A DNA stretch of 64,000 nt. Source: Sternotherus odoratus (lineage: Eukaryota > Chordata > Testudines > Kinosternidae). A program made the translations under genes and the position numbers. Positions 1-13,269 of the stretch are shown here, piece by piece; position 1 is the stretch's first letter; the number at the start of each line of letters is the position of its first letter. The notes under the pieces were generated by a model. It was not told the DNA's origin. It searched no databases and saw only the letters and a program-made list of their open reading frames with translations. The stretch covers positions 179,186,920 through 179,250,919 of the forward strand of contig JAVMKO010000002.1 of NCBI GenBank assembly GCA_032164245.1, read 5' to 3'.

Positions 1-1290
1 GGGCCGGGGGGAACTGCTTGAAATGCATGATTTATTAGTTTCCTCCCACCTTTATCGATACATTAAAGTGCCAATGAATTATCCAATCTATTTTTCTATT
101 GATTCATTCATCCTTAAAAAGCAAATAGCATTTAATCATTCTGTTGTGCCCGGTACTGTGCATGGATTTAAGTAAAGCTGCTACCATTTGGCTCCTTAGT
201 ATGAGTATTCAGCATCTCTTTTGTATATAATAGATACTGAACAAAAAGGCAGTATATTGCTGGTAAGGATTATGTATATGAAAAATGCTCTCAATGTTCT
301 GTAAACATTAACAGACAAAGACCAACATTAAGTTCACCATCAGTTAGAAAAATGAATTGACAATTATTCCTTAACATTAAGATAATTCACCATTGCTGGA
401 TCTAACAATGTTAACAGTTACAGCAGGATTTGAATGTCCCTTGTTCTTGTATCTCACATGGAGTCTCACATGCACACAAAAGACTCTGATGCAGTAGTTA
501 CTGCAGATTTCTGTAATTACAAGGTAAAACGTACGTGCATAAAGAAAAACCTTGCTGGCATAATGCACACATTTCTGAAATTATGGTTACAGGTAATAAA
601 TATTTGCTCATGACTTGACATAGAATTTTCTACTGTTGCAACCTTTTATGTCAAAACATGTTTAATGATATCATTATATAATGTGCCCTCTATGATAATC
701 TCTTGAACACTGTAACTCTTAAAAACAAATAAAATGGTGCATAGGCTATTCTTTAACAATGTATACCATTCTTAAAGTGTCTGATAGCCTTTGAATAGTA
801 ACTGTCAGCTTTTCCATATATAGAGGGATGGATGGGCTCATATATGCACTCCCCACATATACCTCCATCAGAATTGCGGATTTATCTCATGGTATCTGTG
901 CTCAAGAGGCTAACTCATAACTGACATTCTCATTGATGAAATAAATGTAACACATCAGTTTTTTCACTGTGTATGATGAATACTTACACTATCAGTTTGT
1001 TTTTACTATTAATCATAGGGATAGTTTTGGGATTTTTAATGCGGCCTGTTGTAATTTAACAGTGTGTTGGGATTTCTGGACATTGAAAGAATATGATAGT
1101 CTGAAGGCAAAGATAAAAGCTTGGAGCAGTTGGAAGATGATCTGAAGGGAAGGCAATGTGTTTGATGAAAAAGTAATGGACAACACTTTTTGTTAAACTG
1201 TGATGTTAACCCTCTGGTGTTATGTAGATGGATGGTCTGCTAGGCCACTCCAATCCTTGACTCTGGAAGCCAGCCTAACCCTATTCTCTG
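1..1290. other. AT-rich non-coding DNA, no feature recognised
   Basis: I see no coding exon, RNA gene or recognisable transposon terminus here. Open frames are short and look like chance. Confidence 0.5.
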
Positions 1291-2250
1291 TGTGAACCCC
1301 CACATCTGGGCTGTTCACACAACAGCCTCTGGCATGTAAGCTGCTCCCAACTACTTGCAAGCGAATGACACTAGCCAATATCTCTGGTCCCAGACACAAC
1401 CCTAGGTACCTCGGTCTTGCCGTGCCTAGTTATGCCCATTGGACGCTGCAAGCTGATATGAGTTTGTCAATTTAACAAAGAAATTGATATGTGCCAGGCT
1501 TGTTATCCCAAAGGGAGTCCCTGACATGCTTCAAACCAAACACACTGCATCAGGTACAATAAACAAACAGATTTATTAACTATGAAGATAGATTTTAAAT
1601 GATTATAAGTCAAATGGTAACAAGTCAGGTTTGGTCAAATGAAATAAAAGCAAAACGCATTTTAAGCTGATCGGAACACTTTCAGTGTCCTTGCAAACTT
1701 AGATGCTTCTCACCTCAGGCTGACTGCTCTTCAGCCAGGTTCTCTGGTTTGATCAGCACTTCAGTCGCTTGGTGGTAGTGGTGTCTGTAGGTGTAGGTGG
1801 AAGAGGGTGAAGAGCATGGCCAATGTCTCTGCCATTCATCATGTCCTTTCTCCGCTCTGGACTTTACCCCCCTCCCCTTCAGAGTCAGGTGAGCATTACT
1901 AAGTCTTTTCAAGCATGGTTGAGCAATTCCCTTGATATGGCCTCATGCAGGTGAGTCATTGCCTTGTAGCTCCCTTCCTGGTCAATGGTTGTTGATGGGT
2001 TGATTGACACCCCATCTGGTCATTGGTTACTTTCTTTGCTGTTGCCTCTGGGTAGCTAATATCTGGCTGATTCCCCCAATTTACAGCATGTTTCAATGAT
2101 AACTGTACTACACAATTCTCATAACTTCATATGCATTAATATACATATATGGATAGAGAAATTACTTTCAGCAGATCATAACCTTTCCCCGATACCTTAC
2201 AAGACATGCTTTATATGTAAGATCATGATTATATGAAAATGAGGAATATG
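1290..2250 (-). repeat. Probable solitary LTR-like repeat (minus strand)
   Basis: On the minus strand this block has the layout of a long terminal repeat. A promoter-proximal AT-rich part lies near 2100-2250, and an AATAAA-type signal lies near 1560-1570 with T-rich sequence after it. No internal retroviral coding region is attached, so if it is an LTR it is solitary. Boundaries are approximate and I found no clean target-site duplication. It could instead be another kind of dispersed repeat. Confidence 0.33.
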
Positions 2251-3430
2251 GGGATTACAGCATGCTCCCCCAAGGTATAGAGTGTCACACAAACCTTCAG
2301 TAGCTTCTTTGTTGCCACCAATGAAATAATATAATAGTGTATGCTAAATTGGAGCAAAGAATAAATGGGGGTATCTTCAAACAGTGAACACATACAGACT
2401 CCAGAGGTGTGATCTTTCATCCATTGAAATCAATGACAAAATTCACATTGACTTCAATGGGCACAGAGTAGGAATCTATGATGATTTTTGCAAACTAACT
2501 TGATATGAAATACATGCAGTGAGACTGTCTGAATACTCTCTCTGGATTTGCAAATTTGGCATTGCCTTGCTACAATGTAGCAGCTGCTCAAAGCAATGTT
2601 AAGTCAAAAACTTCTCTTCTCCCTTTTCTTGACATCTTTTATTCACTCACTGCTTTCTTTACTCACCTCTTTTCTTCCCTGGATTTCATTGGTAGAAGCA
2701 CTGCAGGGTAATGTATATGGGAAACATTTCATTATAATACTCTAGGGAGAAAACTAGTTTAGAATCTGACTGACTGAGTCCACCTGTGTCCATGTCAAAA
2801 GCAAGAGGGTAACCATTCTGAGCACAGACATTAAGAATAGGCCACCTACATCTATAGAATTAATCCAATGTTTAACTGGTTCTATATTTTACAAATCCAT
2901 TTATAAAGCAACATGATTATTATTCATATTTAATGGTTTCTCAGTATCCCTGTGATTGATGTTGGGTGTTAAACCTAGGTCTTTGATATGCTAGAAAGTA
3001 CTGAAATTTCCTTGACTGTTAGGTTCCGAAACAGGAGCAGACATTAAATGTACCACCCTTCTCAGATTTGTGCAATAGTGTATTTCAGACAGTTAGACAT
3101 CAACAAGTTCCCATTTTTCAAAGCTGGAATACAAATAGGCCCACAGCATGAGTTGAAGATGTTGAAAGATATATTGGTGTAAAAAAACGTGTTTAAAATC
3201 AGAAAATGTCTGGTTTTGATACCGATTGAATCACATAAAAATGATAGAGCCACTTTAAAGCAAATTGAGTGTGGGAAAATATTTTTCATCAGCGATTGGG
3301 GATTGTGGGCTAAATCTATAGACTGATAACCTTTTTATGAGCAATTTCACAGGATGAGATGGTGATTTAAAAGGGTTTCCGTGCTGGCTCTGATCTGTGA
3401 CTTGCTTTCTCCTAAGTGAAGGGAATTCTG
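2250..3430. other. Non-coding DNA, no feature recognised
   Basis: AT-rich sequence with only short chance frames. No element ends are visible. Confidence 0.45.
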
Positions 3431-4120
3431 GGGCTTGTAGTCCCCAGAGCAAGCATGTGATTCCAGACTAACAAGGCTTGCTGGGAAAGAAGCAGGTCTA
3501 TACAAAGAGCTTCCTCATGCTCTCTTGGAAAGTGATTAAGGGAAATATAGCTGCGGAGGGGAGAGGAGAGGAGCGGAGCTGAGCTGAGCTTGCTGGTGAC
3601 CAGGATCTGAGCAAGATCAACAGTGGTTACCTGCAGAGAGAGAACCAGGGTAGGAGGCTGGGCAGATTTCTATGGGGCTCTAAAAGTAAGCTAAAGAAAC
3701 CTAAGGGAAGGCCTAGAAAAGAAAAAATACTGAGAAACAGTGAAGTTGGTTGGGTTTTGGTTGAGAACACTCAGTTCCTTTGTAGTTAAGAGCACAGGCC
3801 TAGCCCCTGTGGCACCAACTCAGGATGGTGTAGAGACCCCTGTCCTTGGAAATGACAGAGTGAAGAACCACCCGCAAGGGAAAAGGGGACTCTGGAAACC
3901 CCTGTAAGCAAAGGGAAGGGCTTTCATAAAGACTGGGAGATTGGCTAGGGACAGTGGAGAATCTGTGGGATTTTGCTTACTTCTGGACATTTTGGTACTC
4001 TGAAAGAGGAGGACTTTTGGCTTGTCTGGCAGGCCAAAAGAACTGAATCAACAGCAGAAGCAAAAAAGTGTTGGTGGGAAACCTGAGGCACTGCCACACA
4101 TGCGGATGGGGACAGGTAAG
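3430..4120 (+). repeat. Probable LTR-like dispersed repeat
   Basis: A GC-richer block stands out from AT-rich flanks. It has a TATA-like motif (TATACAAAG, near 3500), a purine-rich GAGAGGAG stretch near 3560-3580, and splice-donor-like AGGTAAG at its 3' side. The style resembles the solitary gypsy-type LTRs elsewhere in this window, but I see no matching ends or target duplication. Assignment is by texture only. Confidence 0.3.
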
Positions 4121-4490
4121 TAACATAGCTTTTTCTCAACAGCAAACTAATGCTGGTCTTGTCCAGACTGTGGTCATTTGCCAGTAGCTTGCTAGGTACA
4201 CTCTCCTTTCCCAGATGTTGGGGTTTTTTTCTGAGCAGAAGTGAGCTTTTCTTGTAGTCTTGCCACCTTTCCCAGCAGGCTTTGCTATAGCCTGCAATCA
4301 CATGTTTGCTCCAGAGGGTAAAATCCCTACAATTCCCTTGACCAGGAGGAAGCAAGGCATTAGTCAAAGCTGGGGCTTGAATCCTTCTTAAAGAGACAGT
4401 TTGCCTTATGACAGTTAAGTGATAAATAAGTGGGATTTATAAGGAAAACATGGACAGGCTTAGCTAAGGCAGAGATAATGTTGCCTCTCA

Positions 4491-4714
4491 GGCTATGTCT
4501 TCACTACACAGGTTTTAGTGACATGGCTGTCTCGCTACAGCTGTGCCACTAAAAGTAGCTCAGTGTAGCTGCTGTTTGTTGGCCCTCCTGCCAACAAAAA
4601 TCTTCCACCCCCACTAACGCTTGTTGCTGGCAAAACTTTGATCTTTCAAGGTTGTTTTTAACACCTCTGAAAGACAAACGTTTTGTCATTCAATTGCCAG
4701 TGTAGATAAACCCT
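4491..4714. mobile_element. Small inverted-repeat element (MITE)
   Basis: The left end GGCTATGTCTTCACTAC is mirrored at the right end by AGTGTAGATAAACCCT. This TGTCTACACT-type terminus recurs in several short elements in this window (about 16821, 36307, 42911 and 43785) and at the start of the large Harbinger element at 62703. No coding capacity. I infer a non-autonomous DNA transposon, possibly Harbinger-derived. Confidence 0.5.
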
Positions 4715-7587
4715 CAGTTAAATCAAACTCTGTGTTCACTAAAACATGCAAAGACATAGCTCCCCACTGAGGGCAATTTTCATGCTGATTTTCCAACTTC
4801 TACCCATAGTCACTTTAGCAGAGTTGCTGATCATCTATTTTATAATAAGGAATGTGTATTTCTTGTAGTGTCATATTCAAACACTGAACATAGTTTTGCT
4901 TAAACCTTGAGAACGAATTTCCTTTCAGGCAGCAAGCTTGGAAAATTGGAGCCCAATTTCAGAAAGTCCTGAAGTATGGAAAATTAGTTTATGGCTTATA
5001 CACATGTACACCAAAGATATATAAAGCTGTGTACCAGGAGTTTAGTATGTGTTGCATGGTAGAAATTGCAAGCAAGAAACAGGGTGCTCAAACCCTCTTC
5101 TTTCAACAACAACATCAGCTGAGACAGAGAAATTTCTGCATAATCATTCATTTCCCTTTTGTCAAATTGCCTTACAGCCTGAAGCTATAAATAGGGGACA
5201 ATAGCCTCTTCCCTTTAGATATCTAGATTCTCTTGTCGTGGTGGCATTTCAGAAGTTGAGTTCTCTCTCTGATTCATGATTCAAAGAGATTACCTGAGAA
5301 GCACCATGGGGAGCTTTCCAGGAATGACTCAGGCAAAGATTAAGTAATGCTCTTTTTTGTCATTTCTTTTTGTTATTTATAGAAAAACTGCACCCATGTT
5401 GACAGAGCAGCACAATTCAATTTCACATAAACATGTGAACATTATTCACTGGGATTGGATAGCTCCGAAAGTGTAATAAGATTTAGTCTTTCACCTCTAG
5501 GTCATCAGTTTGAATCTAACCAAAGTTGTTAGTGACTGGAAGTTGATACCGTCTGATAGATGGTCAGTTTGAAATAAATGTTGTGTTCCCATTCCAATGA
5601 TAAACCAAGAAACAAGAAACCACAACACAGTTGGCACAGATTGGCAGCCTTCTTGGTCATGGCAGCGAGACCGTGGAAGGGATGAGCATGGATTAGGAAC
5701 TCCTCCCTCTTTGTGCCTGAGGCACACTGCTCCCCAGGGGTACCACTTGGGCATCAAGTCAGGGAGGGGGCTGGAAGTCTTAAAAATGTACCAATCATTT
5801 CCTAAAATGTTACCAAATAGTATCAGGTGCAGAGGGAAAGATTGTGGGAGACACCCTGGAGAGAGGATGGATTAAGAGTTTGGAGTCAGGTCGGTGAAGG
5901 AGGATGTGGGGGACAGGCCTTGTCAGATCTGACCCAGAGCTGTGCAGTTGAATTGCTGGGTGGACGTGGTTTCTTTTCTGTGCCAGCACGCCACTCCATG
6001 TTAGCGCTCTTGGTGCCTGGGCTGGGCCTTTCGCTCTGGCCAGATTCCTAGCCAGTCAAGCCCTGCCCTACGAAGCCTCAGGCATTGCTAGGAGATGGTG
6101 GCGGAGGCTGGGCTCCTGGATGGGGCCTGTGCAGGCTATGCAGTGAAAAAGGCCTGACGGGGGCAACGCCGTTCCCCAGGTCACCACTGCTGCTCCCCGC
6201 AAGTAGCACCTAGAAAGCCAGCTCCTTTGTATCCAGGCTCCCCCACGGCACCTCCAGAGCCAGCATCCCCTCCCAACCCAGGCAGCAACTGGGTAGACCT
6301 ATAGAGGCAGCAGCACCCCCAATGGCCAGCAGCAATAGCTTCTCTGCCACTGCCAATCTCTATGGGCAGAAGGAGGAGACTCACAGGTGTGGCACTAAAC
6401 GGCCTCTGTGGCTACAGCAGCACTACCAGCCAGGGGACACAATTTTACCAAATGTGTCAGAAGCAGAGGGGAGCTTTTCTCCCCACTCCACCCCCTGTGA
6501 CCTCTCTGCTGCTGCCGCCCAGGTTCTACCTGTTTGGGAGAAGAGTTCAGTCTCCAGGGCTGTCATTTTATCCCCCTTAAATTCAGACAGTTTAGAGGGG
6601 TGGGGGTGGCTTGTTAATGGCATCAACAGTGGCACCCTGCTTATTTGTACATTTTAATTCCAATGAGGCAGGCAATGAGCATCATGGCTAAGCTAATTGC
6701 TTCCCTTCAGCTGTAAGTCTGAATGCTGCTGAGGTTGCAAGTGAATCTGAGCAGTTGCTACTCTCCTGAAATCAGAACGGTATAAACGCTGGTGCTCAGT
6801 GAGTCTTTCGTGTGAGTTAATGAGGTGCTACTTCTTGTTAGGTAATATGAGAATGTGTCCATTCACTTAACGGTGACCTAACATTTTCATGGTTGCTTAA
6901 TTTTTCTTCTCATTTCTCATTCTGCTGGCAGTATCCTTATCACTGTTTAATGTCAGAATGGCAACCTAGATTGGTCATTGCTTTAGGAAACCTGGCAAAG
7001 CCACTCAGCAGCTCTGTTTTACCGTTGTGGGACAGGAGATGACTAAGCTGGACTAAGGATAATGGATATCTGAGTAAATGTTATGTCTCCTTAATGCAAG
7101 ACAAGGCTCTGGTCCTTCTGATGGGAATCTTATTGTTATATCAGACACAACTGCTTTCTCTGCCACAGAGTTCAGCTCCTAGTCCAAGTGAAATGGTTTA
7201 TAGTTTTCCCTTAGGCTGCATTCTGAATCTTGGATAAAAATATATCGTATGGCAAATGCCAGTTGTTCCCTACTGGTTTGACTATAGAGATATCTAATGA
7301 TATGATAGCTAGTCAAAGCAATAACAATGTTTTTTCACAGTAATGGCATAATAGAGTCAGAAAAGTAGTAGTTTGATGCAGGAAACAACAACAACAAAAG
7401 TTAGAACCCTGGATACTTGTTAAACTTTGATACTTCATACTCTGAAATATAAGAACCTAGATGGTTGAGAAATTACCAATAGTGTGAAAAACCAATACCA
7501 CTGTTACTTCCGAATATAGGGGACATATTTTGCTCTCTCAAATATTCTGTGGTATTGGTTGTTAAATGCTTACTTTTAATGAGTATC
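4715..7587. other. Non-coding DNA, no feature recognised
   Basis: Mostly AT-rich, with a GC-richer patch at about 5850-6640 that holds several overlapping short frames on both strands. None shows a recognisable domain. I see nothing else. Confidence 0.45.
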
Positions 7588-9057
7588 TGTGATGGGGCTA
7601 GCAAGCCCCACACTGGGGCGGAAGGGGTTAAGCCTGTAGCCCTCACAGCCGAAGCCCCGCCCCCACCGTACTGGGCATGCCCTAAGTGCTCAGCTGGTAT
7701 AAAGTCAGGGAGAGCAGCTCAGTCAGGGGAGGCAGCCGAGGAGGGAAGACGTGCCTGGGGAGCTCCTGCAGAGGGTAAGCTAGGACTGGGACCGGAGCCG
7801 ACCGCGGACTACGGCCTACTAGAAGCACCGGATCGGGACCAGCTAGAGGGGACGACGGACCCCACAGCCTGCAAGGGATCTGGGACCTCCTGGGAGACCC
7901 CGCTGGAAGGTGTCCCAGGGCAAGGGCTAGAGTGGTACCTCCCACTGGAGCTAGCTCAGTGTGTTTCGGTGGGATCCCCCCGCTGAGTTGGTGGCGGGGT
8001 ACCAACCCGCTGTTAGGACCTTGGGTCAGGGCCCAGGGGTGGGAGGTGGGCTCCAGGCCCCCCTTTCCAGGCCGCCACACCCACACGTGGTGGCCCCTCT
8101 CAAGAGACTCCGCCGTTGGACTGCATTACCATGAGATCAGGGCCACGCTAATAGACTCAGGGCTCTATGGCCACTGGACTGGCCCGCCCTGAAGGACGAG
8201 CCCACGGACTAGAGCCACTGAGCTGGCCCGCCCTGAAGTAAGGGTGAGCCCATGGACTCGAACCACTGAACTGGCCCGCCCTGAAGTAAGGACGAGCCCA
8301 CGGACTTGAACCACTGAGCTGGCCCGCCCTGAAGTAAGGGCGAGCCCACGGACTCGAACCACTGAACTGGCCCGCCCTGAAGTAAGGACGAGCCCACGGA
8401 CTCGAACCACTGAGCTGGCCCGCCCTGAAGTAAGGGCGAGCCCACGGACTCGAACCACTGAACTGGCCCGCCCTGAAGTAAGGACGAGCCCACGGACTCG
8501 AACCACTGAACTGGCCCGCCCTGAAGTAAGGACGAGCCCACGGACTCGAACCACTGAACTGGCCCGCCCTGAAGTAAGGGCGAGCCCACGGACTTAAACC
8601 ACAGAGCTGGCCTGCCCTGAAGTAAGGGCGAGCCCACGGACTCGAACCACTGAGCTGGCCCGCCCTGAAGTAAGGGCGAGCCCACGGACTCGAACCACAG
8701 AGCTGGCCTGCCCTGAAGTAAGGGCGAGCCCACGGACTCGAACCACTGAACTGGCCCGCCCTGAAGTAAGGACGAGCCCACGGACTCGAACCACTGAGCT
8801 GGCCCGCCCTGAAGTAAGGACGAGCCCACAGACTAGACCCACTGAACTGGCTCGCCCTGAAGTAAGGACGAGCCCACAGACTAGACCCACTGAACTGGCC
8901 CGCCCTGAAGTAAGGGCGAGCCCACGGCCCCGAGCCTGCGGATTTGAGTCACGAGGCCGTTTTGCTCAGTACTCGGGGGCAGGGACACCTTCCCCCCCCC
9001 CCCCCAGTATCCCTTATATGCCCATTTGGAGCGACAACGGCACCGGTGACGCCTACA
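7588..9057 (+). mobile_element. Solitary gypsy-type LTR with internal tandem repeats
   Basis: The block begins TGTGATGGGGC and ends GACGCCTACA, so it has TG...CA termini. It has a TATA box (TATAAA, 7698-7703) about 110 bp in. A 48-bp tandem array fills 8179-8930. The TACA end and the array resemble the 1.4-kb LTRs of the Gmr1-like element at 19795-26950, so I infer a related family. There is no internal region, so it is a solo LTR. A clean 5-bp target duplication is not visible: the flanks are GTATC and AGATA. Confidence 0.6.
8179..8930 (+). repeat. 48-bp tandem array, about 16 units
   Basis: Units start with CTGGCCCGCC at 8179, 8223, then every 48 bp to 8895. The first interval is 44 bp because TAAG is missing. 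Units vary at a few positions (GGGCGAGC or GGACGAGC, CTGAG or CTGAA). Because 48 is a multiple of three, several reading frames stay open through the array; these are not genes. Confidence 0.9.
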
Positions 9058-12000
9058 AGATATGGACTTTTTGAAAAGTGAATAGTGCAGTAAAATACAG
9101 TCCCAAGAATCCTGTAATAATGGCTGGCCACCTGTGGCTGTGGAGATCTAAGAGATGCCACAAAAGGCTGAAGTATTATCCTTCCCAGCTGAACTCGGTA
9201 TTGATTTGCAATAGATGTGAATTCTACCTAACTAATCGGTAGGGTGCATGTAACTTTTGATCCTTTTATTGTACCTTGTGACAAGTAAATTTTGGAGAGG
9301 GCAATGCACATAGCAAACTCACACACAGGACCGGGAGTGAGGACTGAGAGCTTTATGCCCAATTCTGATTCTTCTAAAACTCACAGAGACCCCTCTGCAG
9401 GGTCTGTCTAACAAAAGGGACATTCTAGAATCAGGCCTACATGCCAAGGTGTGGCCTGTGTGTTTATACAGTTATTGCCATTATTTGTATTCTGCTCGGT
9501 CCTGCAATCTGCTAAGCACTGTCCCACCACATCAAGATGCACAGTGCAACAATAGCTATTATTCTAGGCAGGAATAATTCATGGATGGGGTGAATGGTAT
9601 GTGGGCCTGCAGCTGGCTAAATATATTGTGCACTGTGCTGCTTTTGCTGCACCAAGGAGCACCTACTTGAGGTCACTTAAAGGCATGGTACAGAATGTGA
9701 CCCTAAGTCATAGCTCTGTAAAACAGGGCTCAGACATTATAACCTGGATTAAAACAAGTCTAGATCATGTGTTTAGCTCTGGAGGCCTTGGATTCCATCC
9801 TTGGTGTGTTGGCTAAGATGGCCGTCTTCAAATATTCTGAGTATTTTTCTTTCCATCTGAACTTTGGATGGAATTTTGCCCAAGCCTTTCTCACCCTCCC
9901 TGTCATCGGAAGGGAGCTATGCACATGGAAGTCCTAACATTGCTTCCACTAAGTCAATGGGAAAACTCCTACTATCTTTCATTGGAACGAGAACCAAAAG
10001 AGCTGGGGCAACAGTGTGCCCCTCTTCAAATCTCAAGCATGAGCCAGAGCCAGCAGCATGAGTAGCTTTTGAAGGGTAGGGCAAGGCCTAGTCCTGCTCC
10101 ACTGGCTCCTTGCATGCCCCGGATAGGGGATCTGACCTCTGGCAGAGGGAGTGCCTGCTGCATTCTTGCAAAGGGTGAGCAGACAAGCCCCAGGATACCT
10201 TAGACCTGACACAGGCACAAAGAACCTGTCAAAAAAGGTTAACCCCAGATGTAACTGAATGGCGAAGGGATTATTTTTAATGGTTCTGATTTTGGCTGGC
10301 AGGTGCCCCGTAGCTGACAGGTGCAAGGAGTCTCCCCTCACTGTGTTACCCCCAAGGAAGGTGAGAGCTTGGGGACCGCATGTGGTTTGGCATCCCAGAA
10401 GGGGTGGCAAAGAGGCACAGTAAAGGGAGTGGTGGTCAGTTCCAGAAGGGAACATGTGCTGCCTCCTTTGACAGTGTAGTAATAGTTGTGCTCCCTTTCC
10501 CCCGGCTGTGGGGGAGTATCCTGAGATGGTGTGGCTCTGGATCACCCCACTGGGGAACTCTGAATACGGCACAAGCCAGGGCTGGAGAGGGAGGGTGTTT
10601 GCAAGAATAAAAAAATACTAAAAATAGGGACAAATAACAAAGAGCAAAGTTTGTTGTAACTCCCAATAAGCCGCCTCTGTTGTTTCTTCCACTAACACCT
10701 GTTATTTCCCATTGGTGTTTGCCAGGACATGATGTTAACAGGATAAAACAGAGTAAGATTACTTGGAGTCAGGGGAAATTAATATGTTATTTGCAACAGA
10801 GCTGAAGTGCAGCACATTGAATGGAGGGTGCTTTTAATTAAAACTTGTAGTTCAGAAATAATGAAAAATTAGGTGGAAGCCCACGTGGAAGGAAAAAAAC
10901 ATTGGAGCTGGTATTATCCGCTGTCTTGCCTTTCTGTAGCTGAGAGAGTCCAAGGACTAAGGTGAGATTCTGGGTTGGGCTGCTACGAAGTACAACAAAG
11001 AGCTCGCAGCAGGCAGGAGGTCAGACGCTGGTGGCTTTAAGACTCCTCTGTGCCTTCTGGATCCTGGGCTGCTTGAGGAGCAGTGGCCCGTGCATAGCTT
11101 AGGCTGTCTAACTTACTGCCATCTCCTCCAGTTGCCCCATGGCCCGCTGCACTACCTGGGACCTCCACAGCGCTGTCTGTCCTGCTCCTGCCATGTCCCC
11201 ATGCCAGAGTTAGTGAAGGGGTCTTCCGAAGAGAGCCTGATGGCTGTCCTCCACAGGGCTTGTGTTCGGGGAAACCTTCCCACGCTGTACTTTTACATGG
11301 GCGCCAACTCCCTGGGTGCTCTGGGGTTGGAGCACCCACGGGGAAAAAAAGGTGGGTGCTCAGCAACAAGCAGCAGCCCTTCAGATCATTTCCTTCCACC
11401 TGCACCCCCAGTATCTCCCACCTGCTGGTTGTCAGCTGTTCAGCAGTGTGCAGGAGGTGCTGGGGGAATAGGCGTGCTTGGGGGAGGGCGAAGAAGGGGG
11501 AGGGAAGAGAAAAGCATGGCTAGAGCCGGGGCGAGGTGGTGCCAGGGCATGGATAGGAGTTTGGGGGGAAAGGGTGGAGTGGGGGCAGGACCTGAGGTGA
11601 AGCAGGGGCCAAGCACCTCCAGGAAAATCACAGAGTTGGCACCTTTGGGCTTTTAAGACAGGTTACACCACTTGGGGGCACTGGAGCTGTAGCAAAAGTG
11701 AGAATCTCCCCTAGTGGTGCAAGTAGAATTAATTCCTTACCAGTATGCTGCACTCATGGGGGAGAGAGAAAAGGAGAGGCACCAGCGAAAGGAGAGTCAC
11801 CTGACCTCCCTCCCCTCATGAGACCCCCCACATGATTGCCCCACCCATAGCCATGGTCCCCCATGCTTCCCCGGTCTCTCCCCATGATCCATCCCACATT
11901 ACCTGGGAGTTTGGAGGGGCTCTGGCCTCCTCCTGCTGCATCAGAGATTTCTGAACTGCAGCAGGGCTCTCTGGAACTGCAGTGAGAGCCCGGCAGCTCC

Positions 12001-12590
12001 TCCGCTGTGGCTGTTCTTCTCCCAGCCATTCCACGCAGCCGTGTCTTCTGAGTCCTGTCTAGGGTCTGTACAGCAGTCCTGCAGGAGGACAGGTCGGGGG
12101 GCAGTACAGCCTGCTCCTCCTGTGTCTTTCTGGTACAGAGTACCGGCTATAGCTATCTTACTGGTGTGGTGGACCGGACCACCCTACTTACACCACTGAT
12201 CTCCCTCTATATTGTCATGGCCCTTATTCCTCCATTTCAAGGATTAAGGAGGAGTAAGACTCAGATCCACGAACGTACTACCAGGGGGTGCCTAAATCCC
12301 AGTTATAGGCTTCACTGTGATGCAGAAAATGCCTGCCACACCCTGTAGGCACTTAAACTCACTTAGCACCTAAGTTTTCAAAGTCAGTTTTCTGCCTCTG
12401 AGCATGCGCACTACTGCCTCACTCTAGAAACCTATCTTCTGCCAAAGCCTCAGAGCAATCCATGAATCGGGGGAGCATAGACATTCATCCACCTATCCTG
12501 CATGCAGGGCCCAATCCAATAGGTATGCTCAGAGGCTCCCTACAGACTTGGATCCAATTCAAAATCTGGCTGCTGGAGGAGGGAACAGTT
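9058..12590. other. Non-coding DNA, no clear feature
   Basis: AT-rich to 10.9 kb, then GC-richer to 12.1 kb with overlapping short frames on both strands that show no domains. The edges near 11.65 and 12.17 kb look like old small repeats, but I cannot delimit them. Confidence 0.4.
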
Positions 12591-12715
12591 TTTGAGCTAG
12601 GATGTGGGAGAGTCAGGTTCAGTTCTCTCCTCTGCTTGAAGCTGAGAGAGGATTACTTCAGAGGTCTCCTACTTCTCAGAAGTGTGTGCTAGTCTAACCA
12701 CTGAGCTATGGGATA
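12590..12715 (-). repeat. tRNA-like repeat fragment (box A visible)
   Basis: On the minus strand, positions 12712-12692 read CCCATAGCTCAGTGGTTAG, which fits an RNA polymerase III box A. The matching box B is degenerate. A second, better preserved tRNA-like unit lies at 13270-13440. I infer a tRNA-derived SINE remnant rather than a functional tRNA. Confidence 0.4.
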
Positions 12716-12819
12716 TTCTTTTACGGGGCTCCTCCAATCTCCCCTGTTGAGGCTGTCCCACTGTGTGTAAATATTTAAAGAGTGATTGGAGCATGGGGCC
12801 TTGGTCTACCATCTCAGCA

Positions 12820-13090
12820 GGGCTGGCGACAGAAATTTGGTGGCCCCCTACTTTGATAGTTTGGGAGCCCCCCCAGCCCAGCCGGGCCCCCCCCAGCCCA
12901 GCCGACAGCGGATGGGGGCCCCCCCAGCCCAGCCGGCGCTCCCCTCCCCCCAGCCCAGCCGACAGCGGCTGCCCCCACCCCCAGCCCAGCCAGTGCTCCC
13001 CCGGGCAGCGAGGCTCGCTTGTCCGGGGGAGAGCCGCGCCGCCTCCCCGCCCCTTCCCCGCTCTCCAGGTCTGGCGACAAGGGGGGATGA
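12820..13090. repeat. C-rich low-complexity block
   Basis: Runs of CCCCCCAGCCCAGCCG-type sequence with short degenerate repetition. Open frames on both strands here are compositional and are not genes. Confidence 0.6.
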
Positions 13091-13094
13091 CAAT

Positions 13095-13152
13095 GGGTAC
13101 AGCTGTGTACCGGGGCCCCCCTAAAGTCGGGGGGCCCGGTACAGCTGTACCC
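13095..13152. repeat. GC-rich perfect-ended hairpin
   Basis: The left arm starts GGGTACAGCTGT and the right arm ends ACAGCTGTACCC. Both arms include a C6 or G6 tract and are separated by about 7 bases. The arms pair almost completely over some 24 bases. It may be the closing part of a small inverted-repeat element. Confidence 0.65.
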
Positions 13153-13269
13153 GTAGTACCCCCCTGTGTACCCTTATGGCTGAAGTACACAGTCATTCAC
13201 AGTTTCTCTCTTGCTCTCTGACACAATGACTCTAAATATTTATACACAGTGTAACAGCTTAAATAGGCG

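Noticed and set aside
8165..8890. Long repetitive minus-strand open frames (up to 206 codons) over the LTR array
   Set aside because: The 48-bp unit is a multiple of three, so frames stay open automatically. No domain, and two different frames give equally long products.
8179..8930. CRISPR-like array
   Set aside because: Units are contiguous tandem repeats with no unique spacers, inside an LTR of a eukaryotic genome.
12763..13221. Pro-rich 152-codon frame
   Set aside because: It lies across a C-rich low-complexity block and a hairpin, with frames open on both strands.
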